Shown here piece after piece: positions 47,167 through 56,819 of a DNA stretch of 64,000 bases. This stretch comes from Robertmurraya sp. FSL R5-0851 (lineage in GTDB: Bacteria > Bacillota > Bacilli > Bacillales > Cytobacillaceae). How positions within the stretch are numbered: position 1 is the first letter of the stretch; each line of letters begins with the position of its first letter. The stretch spans positions 822,001 through 886,000 of the forward strand of contig NZ_JBBOOE010000001.1 of the NCBI RefSeq assembly GCF_038002965.1. The letters run 5' to 3'. The notes below the pieces were generated by a model. The model was not told where the DNA came from. It saw nothing but the letters and a program-made list of their open reading frames with translations, and searched no databases. A program made the position numbers and the translations under genes.

Positions 47167-47191
47167 TACCAACATACGACATTTATATAAT
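47162..47191 (+). promoter_or_regulatory. Predicted promoter of the chvE-gguAB operon
   Basis: TTACAT (47162-47167) and TATAAT (47186-47191) with an 18-base spacer, 43 bases before the chvE start codon. Confidence 0.6.
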
Positions 47192-47233
47192 TAACTTGTA
47201 ACCAAATGAGACAAATATTAAGGGGGAACAAAA

Positions 47234-48355
47234 ATGAAGAAGTTTTTGAAAACGATTTCTCTAATGCTAGCTTTTATGTTAGTGGCAGGTGTGCTAGCTG
47301 CGTGTAACAGTGAAAGTAGCGGTGGTGGAAGCAGCAGTAGCAAAGTAAGTGTAGGAATCGTATTACCAACTAAAGACGAACCAAGATGGGTTCAAGACGA
47401 ACAAAGATTCAAGGATGCTTTATCAGGCTCAGAATATACTACAGAGATTCTTTTTAGCCAAGGTTCATCTGCTAAGGAAAAAGAAAATGTAGAAACATTA
47501 TTAAACAAAGGGATTGAAGTACTAATCATTAGCCCTCAAGATGGGGATGCAGCAGCGGCTGCTGTTGAAGCTGCGAAGAAGGACGGAGTTACGGTTATTG
47601 CTTACGACCGTTTAATTACAAACACAGATGCAGTAGATTACTATGTAACATTTGATAGTCTTGCTGTAGGTGCGGCACAAGGTCAATACTTAATTGATTC
47701 TGCAGAAGGTTCGAATGTTCCATTGTACTTATATGCTGGTGCGGCTTCAGATAATAACGCTTTCTTGTTCTTTGAAGGAGCTTGGAGTGTTCTTCAACCG
47801 AAGATTGCTGATGGAACATTTACCATCGCAAACTCAAGTGAAGCTGAGAAGTTAAAGGATAAAGAGGAATTAACTCGTGATGAAATGAGTAAAATTCTTG
47901 GCCAAGTAACAACAAACTGGGATCCAAATGAAGCGAAAAACAAGGCTCAAACACACCTAACAGCTGTTGGTGCAGATATGAAGGGTGATGTGGCTATTCT
48001 AGCGCCAAACGATGGTACAGCTCGTTCTATTGCAGACGTATTCTCTTCTGACGGAGAAGTTACTAGCTTTGTGGTAACAGGACAAGACGCTGAAAAAGCA
48101 TCTATTCAATATGTCATCGATGGCAAACAATCGATGACGGTATTCAAGGATGTTCGTACCCTTGTTACGGATGCAATGGGAATGGCAGTTGATATTCTTG
48201 ATGGAAAGACACCTGAAACGACAGGTAGCTACGATAATGGAGAAGTAGAAGTAAAAGCGAAACAAACAGATGTTATCGTTGTTGATGAGGAAAACGTGAA
48301 GAGTGAATTAATTGACTCAGGATACTACGAAGCTAGCGAATTTACTGGACTTTAA
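47234..48355 (+). CDS. chvE: Multiple-monosaccharide ABC transporter binding lipoprotein (ChvE type)
   Basis: A 373-residue sugar-binding lipoprotein. Signal peptide MKKFLKTISLMLAFMLVAGV ends with LAAC; a Ser/Gly linker follows. The type I binding fold shows VGIVLPTKDEPRW, GIEVLIISPQDGDAAA, VIAYDRLITNTDAVDYYVTFD and GQDAEKASIQYVIDGKQSMTVFKD. With the downstream GguA/GguB-type genes it matches ChvE systems, which take up galactose, arabinose, xylose and glucose. ATG follows AAGGGGG. A hairpin after the gene suggests higher expression than the transporter core. Confidence 0.9.
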   Translation: MKKFLKTISLMLAFMLVAGVLAACNSESSGGGSSSSKVSVGIVLPTKDEPRWVQDEQRFKDALSGSEYTTEILFSQGSSAKEKENVETLLNKGIEVLIISPQDGDAAAAAVEAAKKDGVTVIAYDRLITNTDAVDYYVTFDSLAVGAAQGQYLIDSAEGSNVPLYLYAGAASDNNAFLFFEGAWSVLQPKIADGTFTIANSSEAEKLKDKEELTRDEMSKILGQVTTNWDPNEAKNKAQTHLTAVGADMKGDVAILAPNDGTARSIADVFSSDGEVTSFVVTGQDAEKASIQYVIDGKQSMTVFKDVRTLVTDAMGMAVDILDGKTPETTGSYDNGEVEVKAKQTDVIVVDEENVKSELIDSGYYEASEFTGL

Positions 48356-48375
48356 AAAATAAACAGTAGTTGTTG

Positions 48376-48409
48376 CGAAATAGTGGTAGAGTAGTCTATC
48401 ACTATTTCG
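48376..48409 (+). promoter_or_regulatory. Intercistronic hairpin between chvE and gguA
   Basis: CGAAATAGTGGTAGA / TCTATCACTATTTCG, a 15-bp stem with one G-U pair and a GTAG loop, without a T tail. Likely a 3' stabiliser or partial terminator for the binding-protein message. Confidence 0.8.
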
Positions 48410-48446
48410 TAGTTGTAATAGTTGTCTTGAAAGAGGGGGCATACAA

Positions 48447-49967
48447 ATGAGTAAGTATATTTTGGAGATGAAACAAATCTCCAAGCATTTTTCAGGAGTA
48501 AAGGCACTAAGCGATGTGAATTTCAAAGTGGAAAAAGGTGAGATTCATTGTCTAATAGGTGAAAATGGTGCAGGAAAGTCCACATTGATGAAGGTGCTAA
48601 GCGGGGTGTACCCTTATGGATCCTACGAAGGAGATATTTTGTATGAAGGAAATGTACAACAGTTTAATAAGATTAGTGATAGTGTAAAAACAGGAATCGT
48701 TATTATTTATCAGGAGCTGGCTTTATTTCCTGACCTAACTGTATATGAAAATATTTTTGTGGGTAATGAAGTGAAAAACGGTGGAATGGTGGACTGGAAT
48801 AAAACCATTGCTGAATCAAAAAAAATGCTGAACAAGGTGAAGCTAGATGTCAATCCAGACACACTCATTAAAGATTTAGGAGTAGGGAAACGTCAACTAG
48901 TTGAAATTGCGAAAGCTCTAAGCAAGGACGTTAAGTTGCTTATTCTTGATGAACCAACCGCCGCACTAAATGAGGATGATAGTGAAAATCTGCTGGAGTT
49001 ATTACGTGAACTTAAAAGCCAAGGAATCACGTGTATCATGATTTCCCACAAGCTAAAAGAAGTCATTTCTATTGCAGATAAAGCAACGGTTCTCCGTGAT
49101 GGTCAGACGATTTGTACATTGGATGCTGCCAAAGGAGAAATCAATGAGAGCAATATCATAAAGAACATGGTGGGGCGTGCAATAGAAGATATTTACCCAA
49201 AAAGAGAAAAGCAAGCATTCGGTGGGAAAATTCTTGAATTGTATAATTGGTCTGCCTATGACCCTCAATTAGGTAGACAAGTCGTGAAAAATGTAGATCT
49301 ACATGTAAAGAAAGGTGAAATTGTAGGGATCGCAGGACTAATGGGTTCTGGACGTACGGAACTTGCGCTGAGTATCTTTGGTAATGCAAAGTCCTATAAG
49401 GTTGAAGGAGATTTAGTCATAGCAGGAATCTCAAAAATGCTCAAGCATCCAAGCGATGCGATAAATGCAGGAATTGCGTATGTTACCGAGGACAGAAAGG
49501 GCGATGGTCTGTTTTTATATCAGGACATTAAAAGCAATATTTCGGCTGCAAATCTTAAGGGAATTTCCTCCAATGGCTTGATCAATGACAATGAAGAGAG
49601 TAAGATTGCCGACCATTATAAGAAATCATTAACGATAAAGGCCTCTTCCTTAGAGCAAATAGTTGGGAACTTAAGTGGAGGAAATCAGCAGAAGGTATCA
49701 TTAGGAAAATGGCTGTTTGTTGGGCCAAAGCTGTTAATTCTAGATGAGCCTACTCGAGGGATAGATGTGGGTGCGAAATTTGAAATTTATACAGTTATGA
49801 ACGAGTTAATTAAACAAGGCATGAGTATCATTATGATTTCATCTGAACTTGGTGAAGTATTAGGAATGAGCGATCGGGTGTATGTAATGGCTCAAGGTGA
49901 AATAAAAGGTGAGTTGTCGATAGATGAAGCAAACCAAGAAAATATTATGCAGCTTGCTACGCAATAG
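48447..49967 (+). CDS. gguA: Sugar ABC transporter ATPase, duplicated (GguA/MmsA type)
   Basis: A 506-residue protein with two ABC domains that energises monosaccharide import. First domain: Walker A GENGAGKST (about 38), signature-like GVGKRQLVEIA, Walker B LLILDEPTAAL. Second domain: altered Walker A GLMGSGRTELA, signature LSGGNQQKVSLGKWL, Walker B LLILDEPTRGIDVG. The asymmetric second site is normal for RbsA/XylG/MglA-type ATPases. ATG after GAGGGGGC. Part of chvE-gguA-gguB. Confidence 0.93.
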   Translation: MSKYILEMKQISKHFSGVKALSDVNFKVEKGEIHCLIGENGAGKSTLMKVLSGVYPYGSYEGDILYEGNVQQFNKISDSVKTGIVIIYQELALFPDLTVYENIFVGNEVKNGGMVDWNKTIAESKKMLNKVKLDVNPDTLIKDLGVGKRQLVEIAKALSKDVKLLILDEPTAALNEDDSENLLELLRELKSQGITCIMISHKLKEVISIADKATVLRDGQTICTLDAAKGEINESNIIKNMVGRAIEDIYPKREKQAFGGKILELYNWSAYDPQLGRQVVKNVDLHVKKGEIVGIAGLMGSGRTELALSIFGNAKSYKVEGDLVIAGISKMLKHPSDAINAGIAYVTEDRKGDGLFLYQDIKSNISAANLKGISSNGLINDNEESKIADHYKKSLTIKASSLEQIVGNLSGGNQQKVSLGKWLFVGPKLLILDEPTRGIDVGAKFEIYTVMNELIKQGMSIIMISSELGEVLGMSDRVYVMAQGEIKGELSIDEANQENIMQLATQ

Positions 49968-49979
49968 GAGGTTAATACA

Positions 49980-51152
49980 ATGAGTCTTTTTAAAGAAGCG
50001 AAAACATTAATCAGTGAGAATATTCGTGACTATGGTATGTATATTGCCCTTTTTGTCATCATTCTTACCTTTTCATTTATGACGGACGGATTATTTATGT
50101 CCTCCCGTAATATTAGTAATTTACTAGATTCTGCAGGGTATATCGCCGTTTTAGCTGTAGGTATGACACTCGTTATTGTCATTAGACATATCGATTTATC
50201 TGTTGGGTATGTAGCTGGTTTTCTTGGAGCAATCGCCGCTATCCTCCTTACACAAGCAGGGGTGTCTATTTACATTACGATACCTATCATTCTCATTTTA
50301 GGAATTGTTGTTGGTTTACTAAATGGCTTTTTAGTTGCCCAAATTGGAATACCTTCCTTTGTTGCTACATTGGCAGGCTGGCTAGTTTTTAGAGGAGCCT
50401 TGCTACAGGTAACAGAAAAGACAGGGACAATTATCATTCAAGACGATAGATTTAATGCAATTGGTAATGGTTATATTCCTTCCATTCTTCAAATCAACGG
50501 TCTTCATTTACTTTCCTTATTAGTCGGTTTAGTAGGAATTCTATTTTATATCTATGGTGAAATTTCTACACGCAGAAACAAAATTAAGTATGACTTTGAA
50601 GTGGTATCAAAGGGGATTTTTATTTTAAAATTGGTGTTCGTTTCAGCCATTATCGCCTACTTAACATGGATCTTAGCGGGTTATAATGGATTTTCATGGA
50701 CAGTCATGATTATCCTGCTAGTAGTGATTGTGTATCACTTCTTAACCACAAAGACGGTGCTTGGAAGACATGTATTTGCAGTAGGTAGTAACCCAGAAGC
50801 AGCCCATCTTAGTGGGATCAATGTAAAGAAAATTACTTATATGGTATTTGGTTCGATGGGAATGTTAGCAGCTCTTTCAGGTATTCTATTTACCGCACGC
50901 TTACAATCTGCAACAACAACAGCAGGGACTTTATTTGAACTTGATGCTGTAGCAGCAGCATATGTTGGTGGAGTTTCTGCGGCTGGAGGAGTCGGAAAAG
51001 TAACGGGAGCCATTATTGGTGCAATTGTTATGGCTTCGTTATCTAATGGGATGAACCTACTAGGAGTTGGGATTTCTTATCAATATATCATCCGAGGTGG
51101 TGTATTAGCCTTAGCCGTAATTTTTGACGTAATGACTAGAAAAAAACGATAG
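49980..51152 (+). CDS. gguB: Sugar ABC transporter permease (GguB/MmsB type)
   Basis: A 390-residue membrane permease of the RbsC/XylH family, with about ten hydrophobic segments and the long central insert (residues about 180-260) that distinguishes GguB/XylH from the shorter RbsC. Motifs: VIRHIDLSVGYVAGF, GIPSFVATLAG, FAVGSNPEAAHLSGI (ATPase contact) and VAAAYVGGVSAAGG. ATG at 49980 after AGGAGG, 12 bases from gguA. Followed by a hairpin. Confidence 0.93.
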   Translation: MSLFKEAKTLISENIRDYGMYIALFVIILTFSFMTDGLFMSSRNISNLLDSAGYIAVLAVGMTLVIVIRHIDLSVGYVAGFLGAIAAILLTQAGVSIYITIPIILILGIVVGLLNGFLVAQIGIPSFVATLAGWLVFRGALLQVTEKTGTIIIQDDRFNAIGNGYIPSILQINGLHLLSLLVGLVGILFYIYGEISTRRNKIKYDFEVVSKGIFILKLVFVSAIIAYLTWILAGYNGFSWTVMIILLVVIVYHFLTTKTVLGRHVFAVGSNPEAAHLSGINVKKITYMVFGSMGMLAALSGILFTARLQSATTTAGTLFELDAVAAAYVGGVSAAGGVGKVTGAIIGAIVMASLSNGMNLLGVGISYQYIIRGGVLALAVIFDVMTRKKR

Positions 51153-51161
51153 ATACGTAGA

Positions 51162-51195
51162 AGAGGGATTACAATAGGTAGTCCCTCTCTCTTTC
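51162..51195 (+). terminator. Hairpin/terminator after gguB
   Basis: AGAGGGA / TCCCTCT stem with a 13-base loop, followed by CTCTTTCT; moderately convincing. A fragment similar to the 45870-46050 repeats follows at about 51210. Confidence 0.6.
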
Positions 51196-51326
51196 TATTT
51201 CTGACAGAAAGTCTCCGCTTCTTCCCTCAATAAAAAAGCTGAAAATTCCAACTAAATATATTGAAGAATGGCAAGTAGATGATATGATGAGAGTAGTTTA
51301 CTATAAGTGGAAGGGGGATCAGTCAT

Positions 51327-52304
51327 TTGCGAAAAACTAGTATATTATTACTATCCCTTACTTTCATTATCCTTTGCTATTTTACTTTTGTATCAGCAAA
51401 AAAAGTTTTTCGCTCAGATTGGCAGTTATCTCAAGAAATCAATCATAATGTAGATCAGCACCGTTTGGTATTAATTACTCAAGATATGGAAACATCCTTC
51501 TGGGATCAGGTAGAGAGTGGCGCTCGAAAGCAAGCCTTGAAGGAAGGGGCAAGTCTAGAGGTTTGGGGTAGCTATGGAAACAATCAGGAGGACTTTTTAG
51601 AGAAGATCGAAATCGCACTTTATTCAAAAGTAGATGGGATCATTGTACAAGGTTTAGATAACGAAGATTTTAAAGATCTAACAAAAATAAAGGCATCGTT
51701 CTATGGTATTCCTATCATTACTGTCGCAAATGATGTTCCAATGTCAGAGAGCTTTAGAAGAACTTTTGTTGGTTCTGATCAGTATCAAGCGGGCCGAATG
51801 CTTGCAAATGAACTAACGAAAGAAATGGGTACTTCTGGAACCGTCGTGTTAATGTATGATAGTGAGCATGAATATTACCAGTCACAGAGATTAAGTGGAA
51901 TACAAGATGTGTTAAATGTGTATCCAAATATTAAAACGGTTCTTGCTCAAACTTCGGAAACAAGAGAACAAGTTCTTACCACCACTCAAGATGTGATGAA
52001 TCGTAATCCAGATGTGGATGCATTTATAGCAGTTAATGCGAATTTTTCTGCGGGCATGGTTCAGGAAATTGGAAAGCGTTCTCAAGTAGAGCCCTATTTC
52101 ATTTATTCGTTTGACGATGGTCCCGAAACGTTAACTCTTCTAAAGGAAGAAAAGCTAGACGGAATCGTTAAGCAATCCCCAGAGATGATGGGGGAAATTA
52201 GCGTTCAATTGATTATGCAGTGGTTAAATGGTGAAACGGTACCTCTCAATATAGACGGGTATTTTACAGATATTCATTTCTTGAAAGCGGTAGACGTCCA
52301 ATGA
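51327..52304 (+). CDS. Membrane-anchored sugar-binding sensor protein (XylFII/RbsB-like)
   Basis: A 325-residue protein with an uncleaved-looking N-terminal helix (ILLLSLTFIILCYFTFVSA) and an extracytoplasmic type I periplasmic-binding domain (LVLITQDMETSFWDQVESGA, VDGIIVQGLDNEDF, GIPIITVANDVPM, VGSDQYQAGRMLA, YSFDDGPETLTLL). It lacks a lipobox and directly precedes, with a four-base overlap, a LytS-like kinase. This matches the XylFII-LytS-YesN arrangement known from Clostridium beijerinckii, where the binding protein relays xylose to the kinase. Start is TTG at 51327 after AAGGGGG. The ligand here is unknown but likely a monosaccharide. Confidence 0.85.
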   Translation: MRKTSILLLSLTFIILCYFTFVSAKKVFRSDWQLSQEINHNVDQHRLVLITQDMETSFWDQVESGARKQALKEGASLEVWGSYGNNQEDFLEKIEIALYSKVDGIIVQGLDNEDFKDLTKIKASFYGIPIITVANDVPMSESFRRTFVGSDQYQAGRMLANELTKEMGTSGTVVLMYDSEHEYYQSQRLSGIQDVLNVYPNIKTVLAQTSETREQVLTTTQDVMNRNPDVDAFIAVNANFSAGMVQEIGKRSQVEPYFIYSFDDGPETLTLLKEEKLDGIVKQSPEMMGEISVQLIMQWLNGETVPLNIDGYFTDIHFLKAVDVQ

Positions 52305-53743
52305 ACAGTATTCAGAAGAAAATTCTTACATTAACAACAGTAGTTCTTGTGATTATGTCCGTGATTTGGGTAGCGCTTACATATTATAATCATAAAACAC
52401 AAAATCAATATAATGAGATTCTTCAACGATATCTTAGTCTGAACGAGGTAACGAGTGCAAGCCAACAACTAATCACCGATCTCAATAACTATATGCTCAA
52501 GCCTACCTCTGAAAATCTAGATCTGCTCGAGCATAGCAAAGAAGAATTAATAGGAGCGAAACTAGATGTGGATACGTTAAGGAACCCAGAGAACCATTTC
52601 ACTTTGTCCAATTATATTAACCTGATTGATAGTCTTCAAGAAACAACAGACAGGTTTCTACTCTATTATTCTGAAAAAGATACGGAGGCCTCCACGAAGG
52701 AATTTACGGAGGCGATGAATATTTCCAATTATATTTCTGAGATGACTCTGACCTTACTGGATAAAGAATTAAAGACCCATGACAAGTTTTATCGAAGCAT
52801 CATCGAACGATCTGGAGAGGTAATCAAACTTGGCATGTGGTTGTTGTTGCTAATTACCTTTGTACTTATTTTCATTACGTATTGGTTTTCATTGGGTATT
52901 ACGAGACCTGTGCTCAAGTTAACTCAAGCAGCCAACGAACTATCCAATGGAAAATTTGATGTTGAAATAAAAGTGGAGACAAATGATGAGATTGCCTTTC
53001 TTGCTCGAACCTTTGACCGAATGCGTAACAATATTAATAACCTAATCTCGGAAATTAAAAATAAGGCACAGCTAGAACGGGAACTTCAAGAGAATAAGAT
53101 TTTATTACAAGAAAGTCAATTTCGAAGTCTTCAGAGCCAGATCAATCCGCACTTTTTATTTAATACTCTCAATACACTATCAAAGAAGGCGTATTTAGAG
53201 GGATCTGAAGAAACTAGTGATCTCCTAGTCAGTGTGGCAGGATTGCTTCGATATAATTTAAAACAAATTGATCGATCGGTGACTTTGTATGAAGAGGTTG
53301 CTGTATTAAAACAATATATGGATATTCAAAAAGCAAGGTTTACTGAGCGTCTGAAATTAATCTTGGAAGTTGATGAAGACTGCCTATTTGTGCGTATTCC
53401 AGCTCTTACTCTTCAACCGATTATTGAAAATGCAGTGATTCATGCCATTGAACCTCGAGAAGAAGGTGGTACGATCTGGTTCCGAGTAAAAGATGGAGAA
53501 GACATGATTACCATTGAAATTGAAGACGATGGAAAAGGAATGGACCAAGAGAAAATTCAGCAAATTCTAGAAGAGAACACGATGGAAACGGAAGGCCATT
53601 CTACAGGAATTGGATTCAGCAATGTTGTAAAACGACTGCGTTTATTTTACGGGTATGATCATGTGATTGATATCTTTAGTGATAAGGGAAATGGGACGAA
53701 GGTGGCATTATATATTCGGAAAGAAGGGGTGAAAAAAGGATGA
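52301..53743 (+). CDS. LytS/YesM-like sensor histidine kinase
   Basis: A 480-residue kinase: helix at about 8-29, an extracytoplasmic helical domain to about 170, second helix (LGMWLLLLITFVLIFITYWF), HAMP linker (about 195-250), then the His_kinase domain with phospho-acceptor His about 284 in INPHFLFNTLN and an HATPase with ENAVIHAIEP, DDGKGMD and GTGIGFSNV-like HSTGIGFSNV. It should receive the signal from the upstream binding protein and phosphorylate the downstream regulator. Overlaps both neighbours by ATGA, implying a stoichiometric three-gene unit. Confidence 0.93.
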   Translation: MNSIQKKILTLTTVVLVIMSVIWVALTYYNHKTQNQYNEILQRYLSLNEVTSASQQLITDLNNYMLKPTSENLDLLEHSKEELIGAKLDVDTLRNPENHFTLSNYINLIDSLQETTDRFLLYYSEKDTEASTKEFTEAMNISNYISEMTLTLLDKELKTHDKFYRSIIERSGEVIKLGMWLLLLITFVLIFITYWFSLGITRPVLKLTQAANELSNGKFDVEIKVETNDEIAFLARTFDRMRNNINNLISEIKNKAQLERELQENKILLQESQFRSLQSQINPHFLFNTLNTLSKKAYLEGSEETSDLLVSVAGLLRYNLKQIDRSVTLYEEVAVLKQYMDIQKARFTERLKLILEVDEDCLFVRIPALTLQPIIENAVIHAIEPREEGGTIWFRVKDGEDMITIEIEDDGKGMDQEKIQQILEENTMETEGHSTGIGFSNVVKRLRLFYGYDHVIDIFSDKGNGTKVALYIRKEGVKKG

Positions 53744-55275
53744 TCAAGCTCCTAATCGTTGATGACGAACAAATAGAAAGGGAAGGCATGCAAGCCATTT
53801 TAGAAAAAACCTACCCTGAACATATAATCCAACAAGCGAAAAATGGGAAAAGGGCTATTCAAATGGCTACAGAGTTTCAACCTGATGTGATATTTATGGA
53901 TATCAAGATGCCTGGTATGAACGGACTTGAGGCAGTAGAACAGATCAGTGCGAATCATCCACATATCAAATTTATTATGGTGACAGCGTACGACACTTTT
54001 GATTATATGCGTCACGCCATTAAACTTGGAGTGAAGGATTATTTGCTCAAGCCGAGTAAAGCAAGTGATATTGTAGTAACGGTAGGCAAGGTTCTGAAAC
54101 AGATTGAAGAAGAACGAAAAACTCTTGCACTAAGTCAGTATCAACAAAGTGCACTACAAAAAACACTTTCACTCGTTGAAACAGATGTGGTAACACAATT
54201 ATTGTTTGATCACGTTCATGAAGTCCACGTAGATATGCTTGTAGAGATGCTTGATATTCGATCGACAAATGAAATGTTTGTTATGCTTGTTCTGATTCCC
54301 ACAGGGTCAGAGCATGAATATTCCAAAGTAAAAGAAAAAGTTAGACAAACAAAGAGTGGATGGGTCGGAGCCCTCTACGGAAATCAGCTCCCCATTATTG
54401 TTTTCAGACAGCCAGATAAATCCTACCGTTCTCAAGCTACATCGCTTGCACGAGAGATCCTTTCCCTTTCTCATGCACAACACGGAACAGGATGGTTTAT
54501 TGGTGTTGGTGAGGTATGTTATTCACTAGAGCATATCAGGCAATCGTATCAAGATGCACTTGTTGCAACAATGGATACAACGCTCCCAATGAAGTACCGT
54601 TTCTATAAGGATATATCCCTTTCAGGAGATTCAAGTCATGGACAGATTGCTCCGCACCAGAAAAAAGAATTCTTGGATCAAATACGCCTTGGAAACTGGA
54701 ATTATATCCGGCTGAACGTGCTCAATATATTACAAGTATACGAGAATGATGAAACAGAATTGTTGCAAGCTCAACAACGGATGTTAGAAGTACTATGGAT
54801 CGTATCTCGTGTTTTAAGTGAAGTGGGAGTAGAAACAGATAGTCCCTTATATCCTTCACAAGCTAGTGACTACCGTCAACTGAGATTAGAAACGATACAA
54901 ATACTAGAGCGGATGCGACAGTCGTACGTCAATCATTACGAAAAATTAGAATCAGATACGATTCAACAGATCAAACAATACATTATTGATCATTCCCATG
55001 AGGATATATCATTAGATGCCCTAGCAAAGAAAGTAGGGCTCAGCCCCATATATATAAGTAAGATGTTTAAAGAAAAGCTTGGAATTAACTATATCGACTT
55101 TCTAACAGAGTGTAGGATTGAGAAAGCAAAGAAATTAATGTGTGATCCTGAGAAAAGTATAAAGGAAATTACCTTTGAAGTTGGTTATCATGACCCAAAT
55201 TACTTCAGTAAGGTGTTTAAAAAAATGGTTGCGGTTTCACCAAATAAATACCGAAAGACGCTTCTTGGTATTTAG
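53740..55275 (+). CDS. YesN-like response regulator with AraC DNA-binding domain
   Basis: A 511-residue regulator. Receiver domain at 1-120 with acidic pocket VDDEQ and phospho-Asp54 in FMDIKMPGMNG, Thr in MVTAYD and Lys in LLKPSK. A middle region of about 270 residues of unknown fold precedes the C-terminal AraC pair of helix-turn-helix motifs (DALAKKVGLSPIYISKMFKE, IKEITFEVGYHDPNYFSKVF). Phosphorylated YesN-type regulators activate nearby sugar transport genes, here most likely chvE-gguAB and/or xylF. Confidence 0.93.
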   Translation: MIKLLIVDDEQIEREGMQAILEKTYPEHIIQQAKNGKRAIQMATEFQPDVIFMDIKMPGMNGLEAVEQISANHPHIKFIMVTAYDTFDYMRHAIKLGVKDYLLKPSKASDIVVTVGKVLKQIEEERKTLALSQYQQSALQKTLSLVETDVVTQLLFDHVHEVHVDMLVEMLDIRSTNEMFVMLVLIPTGSEHEYSKVKEKVRQTKSGWVGALYGNQLPIIVFRQPDKSYRSQATSLAREILSLSHAQHGTGWFIGVGEVCYSLEHIRQSYQDALVATMDTTLPMKYRFYKDISLSGDSSHGQIAPHQKKEFLDQIRLGNWNYIRLNVLNILQVYENDETELLQAQQRMLEVLWIVSRVLSEVGVETDSPLYPSQASDYRQLRLETIQILERMRQSYVNHYEKLESDTIQQIKQYIIDHSHEDISLDALAKKVGLSPIYISKMFKEKLGINYIDFLTECRIEKAKKLMCDPEKSIKEITFEVGYHDPNYFSKVFKKMVAVSPNKYRKTLLGI

Positions 55276-55301
55276 TTTAGTCGGAAAAGGAGAGGGAGCA
55301 A

Positions 55302-56393
55302 ATGGATCGGGGATTTTCCAATGCTAGATTGATTATGTTCACACTCACGCTAATCTTTTTTACATCTGCTTGTGAGAATGCAGCTGAAACTAGAGCAACG
55401 ACAGACCCTTCTGCAGTTGAAAAAAACCATTCTCCTGGTCAACCATCAGAGGAGGGAAAAATCAAAATTGGATTTTCTATGGATACATTAGAGGAAGAAC
55501 GGTGGTTAAGAGATCGAGCCCTTTTTAAAGAAGCGGTTGAAAATTTAGGCGCTGAAGTAGAGATAATGGCTGCGAATGAAGATGATGCCAAACAAATTTT
55601 ACAAGCAGAAACACTAATCAGCCAAGGAGTTGACCTATTGGTTGTTGTACCCAACAATGCAGAAGCAACAGCAGCTATTGTGAATAAAGCGCATCTAGCA
55701 GGAATAAAAGTCATTTCATATGACAGGCTAGTAAAAAATGCGGATATTGACATGTACATTTCCTTTGATAACGAGCAAGTGGGTGAGCTTCAAGCAAAGG
55801 CCATTACGGAGTTAGTACCAAAGGGGAGATATGTATTAATAGGAGGTGCTAGTACAGATTATAATGCTCATTTGTTGAAAAAAGGGGTGTTTAACGTACT
55901 ACAGCCATACATAGACAGAGGGGACATTACAATCGTTTATGACCAATGGACTGATAATTGGACTCCAACAAATGCTTATAAGAACATGGAAGTAGCTTTA
56001 AAAGCTAATAATAATCACATTGACGCAGTCATAGCTGCTAATGACGCAACAGCAGGCGGTGCAATTGCAGCTCTCGAAGCCCATGGACTGGCAGGGAAAA
56101 TACCTGTAAGTGGTCAAGATGCAGAGCTTGCAGCTGCCCAGCGCATTGTGGTTGGAACACAACACTTGACTATTTATAAGCCCTTGAACATGCTAGCAGA
56201 GAAGGCCGCTGAACTAGCGGTTAAGATGGCAAAAGGGGAAAGTATAGTTGCTGATAGAAAGATAAACAATGGGAAAATCGAAGTTCCTTCAGTTCTACTA
56301 GCGCCCATTGCGGTTGATAGGCATAATATAGATGAAACGATTATCAGAGATCACTTTCACTCGAGGGAAGATGTTTATATGGTAGATCAATAA
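55302..56393 (+). CDS. xylF: D-xylose-type ABC transporter binding lipoprotein
   Basis: A 363-residue lipoprotein with signal peptide ending FFTSAC and a binding domain very similar to E. coli XylF: KIGFSMDTLEEERWLRDRA, ISYDRLVKNADIDMYISFDN, GGASTDYNAHLLKKG, DQWTDNWTPTNAYKNME, AVIAANDATAGGAIAALEA, VSGQDAELAAAQRI. ATG at 55302 after AAAAGGAGAGG, 27 bases behind the response regulator, so co-transcribed with the sensor genes. No XylG or XylH partner is encoded beside it; it may use GguAB, giving that transporter two binding proteins. Only 363 residues and complete. Confidence 0.9.
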   Translation: MDRGFSNARLIMFTLTLIFFTSACENAAETRATTDPSAVEKNHSPGQPSEEGKIKIGFSMDTLEEERWLRDRALFKEAVENLGAEVEIMAANEDDAKQILQAETLISQGVDLLVVVPNNAEATAAIVNKAHLAGIKVISYDRLVKNADIDMYISFDNEQVGELQAKAITELVPKGRYVLIGGASTDYNAHLLKKGVFNVLQPYIDRGDITIVYDQWTDNWTPTNAYKNMEVALKANNNHIDAVIAANDATAGGAIAALEAHGLAGKIPVSGQDAELAAAQRIVVGTQHLTIYKPLNMLAEKAAELAVKMAKGESIVADRKINNGKIEVPSVLLAPIAVDRHNIDETIIRDHFHSREDVYMVDQ

Positions 56394-56442
56394 AGGAAAG
56401 GGCCCTGTCACCTAAAACTACTCATTATTAAGGGGGATGAAA

Positions 56443-56727
56443 ATGGAGCATATTGTAATTACTGCTGTATTAAAACCAAAAGAAGGCCTGCAGGGGCAAC
56501 TATTATCAGAACTCAAAAAGGTACAAGTGGCATCAAGGGAAGAGGCAGGTTGTATAAAGTATGACTTGCACCAATCTGAAGACCAAACTTTCGTTTTATA
56601 TGAAGTGTGGAAGGATGAGGATGCGCTGGAAAACCATATTCAGTCGGCTCATTATCAGGAATACAGGAACAATATTGCAGACTTTATATCAAATAGAGAA
56701 GTGTATAAGCTGAAAATAATGGAATAA
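56443..56727 (+). CDS. Antibiotic biosynthesis monooxygenase (ABM)-domain protein
   Basis: A 94-residue dimeric alpha-beta barrel protein of the ABM family (YgiN/HmoA-like fold): VITAVLKPKEGLQGQLLSEL, GCIKYDLHQSEDQTFVLYEVW, ENHIQSAHYQEY. Members act as cofactor-independent monooxygenases on quinones or other polyketide-like compounds, or degrade haem; this one lacks features that would decide. ATG at 56443 is six bases from AAGGGGG; an ATG at 56437 abuts it. Starts a stretch of redox and carbonyl-handling genes. Confidence 0.85.
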   Translation: MEHIVITAVLKPKEGLQGQLLSELKKVQVASREEAGCIKYDLHQSEDQTFVLYEVWKDEDALENHIQSAHYQEYRNNIADFISNREVYKLKIME

Positions 56728-56756
56728 GTTCAAAGATTTGAGTGGCGGAACCGTCG

Positions 56757-56783
56757 AAAAAACCTGTTATTTGCAGGTTTTTT
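56757..56783 (+). terminator. Rho-independent terminator after the ABM gene
   Basis: Perfect 10-bp stem AAAAAACCTG / CAGGTTTTTT with a seven-base loop. Confidence 0.88.
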
Positions 56784-56819
56784 AGTGGTCTTTTTAAGAT
56801 GGGAGCTTTTCGCCGTATC

